Below are positions 22,093 through 26,625 of a stretch of 26,625 nucleotides of DNA, piece by piece (positions within the stretch are counted from its first letter, which is position 1; every line of letters begins with the position of its first letter). The DNA lies in NCBI GenBank assembly GCA_910576845.1, contig CAJTJA010000033.1, positions 1-26,625 on the forward strand. Reading direction: 5' to 3'. The notes beneath the pieces are model-generated. The model had not been told where the DNA came from, did no database searches, and saw nothing but the letters and a program-made list of their open reading frames with translations. The translations under genes were made by a program, and so were the position numbers. Source of the stretch: an uncultured Oscillibacter sp. (GTDB lineage: Bacteria; Bacillota; Clostridia; Oscillospirales; Oscillospiraceae).

Positions 22093-22668
22093 CTACTCCC
22101 CGGCCAAATCAATGTGCTGCCCAATTTCCAGGGCCAGCGCCTGCAGGGTGGAAAAGTGGGCTTCGGAGACCGGAAACAGGACATAACTGTCGCTGTCGAT
22201 GCCAATGGCCGCCATGCGTACGCCGTGCCATTTCTCCGCCAGAATATTGCACCAGGCCGGGATGCCGTCCTCCCCGTCCAGCCAGGCGGGATCGATGGTC
22301 AGGGACTGTTCCTGAAACCCTTTTAGATTCTGCACGAAGAAGATAAAGTCTTCCTTCTCGTCCTTCCAGTCCCGTTCACAGGTATAGCCGTGTTCCTCCA
22401 GAATATCAACCAGGCCCAGCCATTGGATCAGCTCCAGGTCCTCATCGGAGAGAATGCCCCGTTCCTCGTAACGGTCCTGATGGGCGGCAAACCAGGCGCA
22501 CGGGTCCGCGGTACAGGCGGAAACCTCTTGAAGGACCGCCTCGTCTCCGTAAGAAATGAGCCTGGCGATTTTCATGAGAGACGGGCCCCAGGGCTTGCAT
22601 CCCGTCTCCGGGGCAGCCTCTTTTTGCGGGAGGGAGGGTTTCTTTTTAAACCAGTCAGAGATTCCCAT
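22093..22668 (-). CDS. DUF6630-like protein, immunity-type
   Basis: A 191-residue soluble protein. It starts MGISDWFKKKPSLPQKEA, a basic N-terminal tail like that of the SUFU protein, and continues with a domain at about 30-185: KIARLISYGDEAVLQEVSAC, WFAAHQDRYEERGILSDEDL, ELIQWLGLVDILEEHGY, DFIFFVQNLKG and SDSYVLFPVSEAHFSTLQAL. These segments fit the DUF6630 family from memory; the biochemical role is unknown, and the family tends to occur with immunity-like genes. It lies between the AICAR transformylase gene (21 nt) and purD in the same direction. The ATG at 22668 has GGAGGAG about 10 nt upstream; a TTG at 22677 is too close to that site. There is no catalytic motif I can point to. Confidence 0.65.
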   Translation of the reverse strand: MGISDWFKKKPSLPQKEAAPETGCKPWGPSLMKIARLISYGDEAVLQEVSACTADPCAWFAAHQDRYEERGILSDEDLELIQWLGLVDILEEHGYTCERDWKDEKEDFIFFVQNLKGFQEQSLTIDPAWLDGEDGIPAWCNILAEKWHGVRMAAIGIDSDSYVLFPVSEAHFSTLQALALEIGQHIDLAGE

Positions 22669-22689
22669 AACGCGCAATCTCCTCCGGCT

Positions 22690-23868
22690 TTAATGGTGGA
22701 ACAGGCGCATCCCGGTAAAGCACATGGTCATGTTGTACTTATCTGCGGTCTCAATTACATGGTCGTCCCGGATGCTTCCGCCGGGCTGAACGATGTACTG
22801 CACGCCGCTCTTCCGGGCCCGCTCCACATTGTCGCCGAAGGGGAAGAAGGCGTCGGAGCCGCAGGTAACGCCGGAGAGCTTGGCGATCCAGGCCTTTTTT
22901 TCCTCTGCGGTCAGGGGCAGAGGACGCTCTTTAAAGACGCGCTGCCAGGCGCCCTCGGCCAGAAGGTCCTCCCACTCGTCGGAGAGGTACACGTCGACGG
23001 CATTGTCCCGGTCCGGGCGGCGAATGCCCTCCGCAAAGGGCAGGGCCAGAACCGCCGGATGCTGGCGGAGCCACCAGTTGTCGGCCTTGGTTCCGGCGAG
23101 ACGGGTGCAGTGAATGCGGCTCTGCTGGCCCGCGCCCACGCCGATGGCCTGTCCGTCCTTCACATAGCAGACCGAGTTGGACTGGGTGTACTTCAAGGTA
23201 ATGAGCGCCACGATCATGTCGATTTTTGCCGCTTCCGGAAGATCGCGGTTTTTTGTCACGATGCCGGTGAGAAGGCTGGCGTCAATCTTGTACTCGTTGC
23301 GTCCCTGCTGGAAGGTGACGCCGAAAACGTCCTTGTACTCCTGGGGGGCAGGGATATAGGCAGGATCAATTTGAACGACGTTGTAGCCGCCCTTTTTTTT
23401 GGCTTTCAAAATCTCCAGAGCTTCGCCGGTATAGCCCGGGGCGATGATGCCGTCGGAGACTTCGGCTTTGAGATAGTTTGCCGCCGGCGCGTCGCACACG
23501 TCGGAGAGGGCCGCCCAGTCGCCGTATGAGCACAGGCGGTCCGCCCCCCGGGCCCGGATATACGCGCAGGCAATGGGGCTCAGTTCCGCGCCGGGGTCCA
23601 CAAAGTAGATTTTTCGCTCTGTCTCGCTGAGGGGCAGGCCAACGGCGGCCCCGGCAGGGGAGACGTGCTTGAAGCTGGCGGCGGAGGGCAGGCCGGTGGC
23701 CTCCTTCAGCTCTCGGGCCAGCTGCCAGGAGTTCAGGGCGTCCAGGAAGTTGATATAGCCCGGCTTGCCGTTCAGGACGGTGAGGGGCAGCTCGCCGCCT
23801 TCCCGCATGAAGATGCGGGAAGGCTTTTGATTGGGATTACAGCCGTATTTCAGTTCCAGTTCCGTCAT
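22690..23868 (-). CDS. purH: AICAR transformylase, stand-alone (PurH C-terminal domain only)
   Basis: A 392-residue protein covering the AICAR formyltransferase domain of PurH. It begins directly with MTELELKYGCNPNQKPSRIF, and the N-terminal IMP cyclohydrolase (MGS-like) domain of bifunctional PurH is absent. The conserved Lys67-His68 in SFKHVSPAGAAVG matches the catalytic K-H pair; other family blocks are KYTQSNSVCYVKDGQAIGVG, AGQQSRIHCTRLAG, SDAFFPFGDNVERARKSGV and YIVQPGGSIRDD. It transfers a formyl group from 10-formyl-THF to AICAR, giving FAICAR. The final cyclisation to IMP must be made by a separate enzyme, probably a PurO-type IMP cyclohydrolase outside the window. ATG 23868 has AAGGAGCG upstream. 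It follows the SUKH gene by 19 nt. Confidence 0.92.
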   Translation of the reverse strand: MTELELKYGCNPNQKPSRIFMREGGELPLTVLNGKPGYINFLDALNSWQLARELKEATGLPSAASFKHVSPAGAAVGLPLSETERKIYFVDPGAELSPIACAYIRARGADRLCSYGDWAALSDVCDAPAANYLKAEVSDGIIAPGYTGEALEILKAKKKGGYNVVQIDPAYIPAPQEYKDVFGVTFQQGRNEYKIDASLLTGIVTKNRDLPEAAKIDMIVALITLKYTQSNSVCYVKDGQAIGVGAGQQSRIHCTRLAGTKADNWWLRQHPAVLALPFAEGIRRPDRDNAVDVYLSDEWEDLLAEGAWQRVFKERPLPLTAEEKKAWIAKLSGVTCGSDAFFPFGDNVERARKSGVQYIVQPGGSIRDDHVIETADKYNMTMCFTGMRLFHH

Positions 23869-23887
23869 ATTCCGCGCTCCTTTATGT

Positions 23888-24508
23888 TTATTCTTCCACG
23901 GTGTCCTCACAGATAAAATCGTATTCGTTTTCCATCAGCAGCGCCAGGTACTCGTCAAAGCTGTCTGCGATGACCGCCAGTTCGTCGGGGTCGTGGAGGT
24001 ATCGGATAATCTGGCCAGATGTTCCCTTTTCGGAAGGGGAGAAGTCAATGAAGAGCTGGGAGGATCCGCCGTTGTTCCGGCAATCGGCAAAATGCAGCCA
24101 GTGCAGATGCTCGAGATCGTTCGTGATCCTCTCATCCACCGGATCGCCGAATTCCCGCTTGATGAGGTAATCGCCCCATTCCTGGAAATCATCCTTGGTC
24201 TTCGCCATCTGCTCTGTGGACAGCAGGTAGTAAGGAAATTCCTCCAGATCGGAGCCCAGAAAGCTGAGACAGATTTTTTCGCCTGCCCGGTACTCCCGGT
24301 AGTATGTACCGTCGGCAAGGCACAGCAGCTCTGCCAGACTGGCGGGGAGGTGGGGATAAAGGACTTTCAGCGTGTCCAGGTCCTCCCCGCCGGCCCCGTG
24401 GGCGGCGGCGACGAAGTGGTCCCATTCTTTCCCGGCTCCCTGCTCATGGTAAGCGCGTTTCAGTCCGTCGAAGTAGGCCCGGGCCAGGGATGTTCCGTTC
24501 AGTGGCAT
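23888..24508 (-). CDS. SUKH / SMI1-KNR4-domain protein, immunity-like
   Basis: A 206-residue soluble protein. Residues about 45-190 show the SMI1/KNR4 (SUKH) pattern: LKVLYPHLPASLAELLCLAD, where a helix leads to a hydrophobic strand and an acidic tip, ICLSFLGSDLEEFPYYLLST, WLHFADCRNNGGSSQLFIDF and SGQIIRYLHDPDELAVIADS with FDEYLALLMENE. These proteins are frequent immunity factors against polymorphic and contact-dependent toxins and have a binding fold without catalytic residues. ATG 24508 has CCGGAGGG upstream, 4 nt after the stop of the DUF1266/DUF2185 gene, so the two are coupled. It is the second immunity-type gene in this purine operon; no toxin is encoded nearby. Confidence 0.8.
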   Translation of the reverse strand: MPLNGTSLARAYFDGLKRAYHEQGAGKEWDHFVAAAHGAGGEDLDTLKVLYPHLPASLAELLCLADGTYYREYRAGEKICLSFLGSDLEEFPYYLLSTEQMAKTKDDFQEWGDYLIKREFGDPVDERITNDLEHLHWLHFADCRNNGGSSQLFIDFSPSEKGTSGQIIRYLHDPDELAVIADSFDEYLALLMENEYDFICEDTVEE

Positions 24509-24512
24509 AGCG

Positions 24513-25643
24513 TCAGCCCTCCGGCAGGTCAAAGGGTTCCGGACGGAATTTTCCATCCTCTCCCCGGACAAAGGCGCTTCTATACGGCGCGTTCAGTAAG
24601 GGAATGACGTCCGGGTCCAGATTGCAGGCGGTGTTGAGATCATAGATTCCGGTATGGCTGATATCGGCGATATAGTCGTCGCTCTCGTCGCCGGAAAAAA
24701 AGCGCCAGCCGCTGTCCGGAAATCCCTTCTCCGGCTCTTCCCGATAGCACCAGCCCACCTTGCAGCCATCCACGGCAATCCGGTCTGTGAGGAAGCAGCC
24801 GTTAGGGCCATCCCAGTCGGGAAGGTACATCTTCATCTCCGAGGGCCAAAGGCGGTATTCTTTTTCACGCTTGGGAACGTACCAGAAGCCGCTGTCCCAG
24901 GCGGCGTCATTGGCAAGAAGCGTCCGCACCAGATCCATCCACAGCTGCTGCGCCTTCAGCAGGTCCGGCTGGGAGGTCCCCTGCCGGAAGTCCCAGTAGA
25001 GCGCGCCGCAGACCAGGCTGGCGGCATACTCCTCCCAACTGCCGAAAATCTGAGCCTGAACAATCTGCCCTTCCGCCAGGTGGTCGAATTCCTCCCGGTT
25101 CAGCAGGCCGCAGGCAAGGCCTGCCCGGAGATGGCCCATTCGCTCGCTGATGTCCCAGGCCAGATATCCCTGGTGGCCTGTCAGAGGATAAAACTGAGCG
25201 GAAAAATCACGGGCAGCAGTAAAGAAGAGGAAGCTGTCCTCCTTTAAAGATGCGAGGTTAAAAGCGGGCCGACCCTCCCAGAAGCTCTCAAAGTCCAGAT
25301 AATTGTCCTGGCAGCGGAACTGTTTGTCGCAGAAGTCCAGCAGGCTCTCTTTGTCCGTAATGCCAAAAATGGTTTTCAGATGGTTTTGACAAAGGGCGGC
25401 GTCGGCTTCTGAGGCGCAGAGAGGCAGGGTGGTGAAATAGTCCGGTCCGGACTCTTTGGCAGAGGGGATGCCCGGAGTTTTCCGCAGGGCGGGCACCCCT
25501 GCCAGCAGGGCCAGGAACGCGTCCCGCCCGCAGGGGCGGCGTTTCCGCCGGGAGCGGGAGAGCAGAGCGCTGATTTCCCCGCAGAGGCCCTCCGTAGGGG
25601 CGCAGGCGGGGTGAAAGTCGTGAAGCTGGGTACGGTCTAACAT
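24513..25643 (-). CDS. DUF1266-DUF2185 fusion protein, immunity-like
   Basis: A 376-residue two-domain soluble protein. Residues about 85-250 match a DUF1266 pattern: LAWDISERMGHLRAGLACGL, REEFDHLAEGQIVQAQIFGS and WEEYAASLVCGALYWDFRQG. Residues about 280-365 match DUF2185 (also catalogued as an Imm33-type domain): CFLTDRIAVDGCKVGWCYRE, SGWRFFSGDESDDYIADISH and GIYDLNTACNLDPDVIPLL. Both domains occur in toxin-immunity neighbourhoods, and a fusion of the two is unusual. ATG 25643 lies inside the last codons of purN (7-nt overlap), with AAAGGAAACGCGTT upstream, so translation is coupled to a purine enzyme. An internal basic stretch (RSRRKRRPCGR at 30-40) precedes the first domain. Confidence 0.7.
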   Translation of the reverse strand: MLDRTQLHDFHPACAPTEGLCGEISALLSRSRRKRRPCGRDAFLALLAGVPALRKTPGIPSAKESGPDYFTTLPLCASEADAALCQNHLKTIFGITDKESLLDFCDKQFRCQDNYLDFESFWEGRPAFNLASLKEDSFLFFTAARDFSAQFYPLTGHQGYLAWDISERMGHLRAGLACGLLNREEFDHLAEGQIVQAQIFGSWEEYAASLVCGALYWDFRQGTSQPDLLKAQQLWMDLVRTLLANDAAWDSGFWYVPKREKEYRLWPSEMKMYLPDWDGPNGCFLTDRIAVDGCKVGWCYREEPEKGFPDSGWRFFSGDESDDYIADISHTGIYDLNTACNLDPDVIPLLNAPYRSAFVRGEDGKFRPEPFDLPEG

Positions 25644-26260
25644 AACGCGTTTCCTTTCTGTTCGTCTGTCAGTCGTTGGGCGGTGAGCTCCGCCGCCTGG
25701 GGCAGGAGCAGCCATTCCGCCTGCTCCATTACCCGGCGCTGGAGGATTTCCGGCGTGTCGCCGGGGAGAATTTCCACCGCTTTTTGCAGGAGGATGCGGC
25801 CTCCGTCGGGAATCTCGTTTACCAGGTGCACCGTGGCGCCGGTGACCTTCACCCCCCGGCGCAGGGCCGCCTCGTGGACCCTCAGGCCGTACATACCCTT
25901 GCCGCAGAAGGCGGGAATCAGGGAGGGGTGGACGTTCAGGATGCGGTCCGGCCAGCGCCGCACAAAGTCCTCCGACAAAATGGAGAGGAAGCCCGCCAGA
26001 ACGATCATGTCCACGCGGTACTCCGTCAGTTTTTCCGTCAGGCCGGTTTCAAAGTCCTCTTGGGAGCGCCCCTTCCGGGGAACGGCGAAGCCGGGGACGC
26101 CGTGGTTCTTCGCCCGCTCCAGGGCGTAGGCCCCGGCAGAGCTGGAGAGGACCAAGGTGATTTCGCCGTGGGGGATTTTGCCTGTCTCCTGGGCGGCCAG
26201 CAGGGCCTCCAGGTTTGTTCCGCCGCCGGAGACCAGAACGGCGATTCTTGCCCTGCTCAT
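25637..26260 (-). CDS. purN: Phosphoribosylglycinamide formyltransferase (GAR transformylase 1)
   Basis: A 207-residue folate-dependent PurN of normal length. It begins MSRARIAVLVSGGGTNLEAL, the GAR-binding SGxGTN loop. The active-site Asn and His are in LNVHPSLIPAF, and the catalytic Asp is in EIPDGGRILLQ. FCGKGMYGLRVHEAAL replaces the E. coli PGLHTHRQAL stretch, a variant seen in clostridial PurN. It transfers the formyl group of 10-formyl-THF to GAR, step 3 of purine synthesis. Its ATG overlaps the purM stop in an ATGA (26257-26260), and its TAG stop overlaps the next gene by 7 nt. Confidence 0.94.
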   Translation of the reverse strand: MSRARIAVLVSGGGTNLEALLAAQETGKIPHGEITLVLSSSAGAYALERAKNHGVPGFAVPRKGRSQEDFETGLTEKLTEYRVDMIVLAGFLSILSEDFVRRWPDRILNVHPSLIPAFCGKGMYGLRVHEAALRRGVKVTGATVHLVNEIPDGGRILLQKAVEILPGDTPEILQRRVMEQAEWLLLPQAAELTAQRLTDEQKGNALC

Positions 26261-26625
26261 GCGTTTTCAAATTCCGCGCCGCGGGCGTCTTTTGACACGC
26301 AGCCGGCGCAGACGGCGTCCGCTTCGCCTGCCGCCGCCAGGAGGGACAGGGCTTTCTCCGTTTCCGCCAGGGGTACCGCCAGCACCATGCCGAGGCCCAT
26401 GTTGAAGGTGTTGTACATGTCGTGATCCGAGATATTCCCCCGCTTTTGAATCAGGTCAAAAATGGGCTGCTTGGGAATGACGTTCGGTATAATCCGCGCG
26501 CCAAGCCCCTCGGGCAGCATCCGGGGCACGTTTTCGAAAAAGCCGCCGCCGGTGATGTGGCTGGCGCCGTGGAGGTCGATGCCGCCATCCAGCAGGGCCT
26601 GGACAGCCTTGGTGTAGATCTTGGT
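26257..26625 (-). CDS. purM: Phosphoribosylformylglycinamidine cyclo-ligase (AIR synthetase), C-terminal part
   Basis: The last 122 codons of a gene that continues beyond the right edge. TKIYTKAVQALLDGGIDLHG, ASHITGGGFFENVPRMLPEG and MYNTFNMGLGMVLAVP are typical of the C-terminal half of PurM; ITGGG.ENVPR and NMGLGM contribute to the ATP site. It closes the imidazole ring of FGAM to AIR, step 5. The stop TGA overlaps the purN start by 4 nt. The remaining early pur genes are expected to the right of the window. Confidence 0.93.
   Translation of the reverse strand, partial: TKIYTKAVQALLDGGIDLHGASHITGGGFFENVPRMLPEGLGARIIPNVIPKQPIFDLIQKRGNISDHDMYNTFNMGLGMVLAVPLAETEKALSLLAAAGEADAVCAGCVSKDARGAEFENA

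Noticed and set aside
1..26625. CRISPR array, tRNA, rRNA, prophage or complete insertion sequence
   Set aside because: No regular direct repeats with spacers, no cloverleaf or rRNA-like sequence, and no transposase, integrase or phage protein was seen on either strand.

Overview
The window looks like chromosome from a GC-rich gut Clostridia bacterium of the Oscillospiraceae type (Flavonifractor / Lawsonibacter / Intestinimonas / Oscillibacter relatives). The reasons are the high GC with strong AGGAGG-type ribosome sites and sigma-A promoters, a sporulation protein (SpoIID), a single-chain clostridial PurL, a stand-alone AICAR transformylase, and typical Firmicutes radical SAM and PF12897 aminotransferase families. 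The genus call is an inference. No tRNA, rRNA, CRISPR array, phage module or complete transposase gene is visible.

Layout. (a) 1-910: the 3' end of a probable PEP carboxykinase and a small membrane protein. (b) 911-1180: a terminator and a 163-bp MITE-like element. (c) 1181-3418, minus strand: a radical SAM protein and an aspartate-type aminotransferase. (d) 3419-10261, plus strand: spoIID, then a secreted protein with a degenerate NodB-like domain, then a translationally linked OmpR-type regulator / histidine kinase / membrane-anchored HtrA-like protease unit. A second MITE-like element abuts the spoIID stop codon. (e) 10292-11050, minus strand: exonuclease III. (f) 11185-13999, plus strand: a SUFU-domain protein, the two halves of a split ThrE/YjjPB exporter and an acyl-ACP thioesterase. 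(g) 14433-26625, minus strand: a small membrane protein, an atypical IMP dehydrogenase, and the distal part of a purine operon read as purM-purN-[DUF1266/DUF2185]-[SUKH]-AICARFT-[DUF6630]-purD-purL.

How the genes work together. The right-hand 10 kb is de novo purine synthesis: AIR synthase, GAR transformylase, AICAR transformylase, GAR synthetase and FGAM synthase, followed by guaB, which takes IMP toward GMP from its own strong promoter at the end of purL. Three genes of families catalogued with polymorphic-toxin immunity proteins (DUF1266+DUF2185 fusion, SUKH/SMI1-KNR4, DUF6630) sit inside this housekeeping operon, tightly packed with pur genes, and a fourth (SUFU) lies elsewhere in the window. 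No toxin gene is visible. This insertion of immunity-like genes into the pur operon is the most unusual feature.

The non-coding part is also informative. Two MITE-like elements share related terminal inverted repeats. A separate family of about 150 bp occurs twice, at 3661 and 15095. The deacetylase-like gene has a structured leader of about 220 nt. All family names were assigned by reading the sequence, not by database search.
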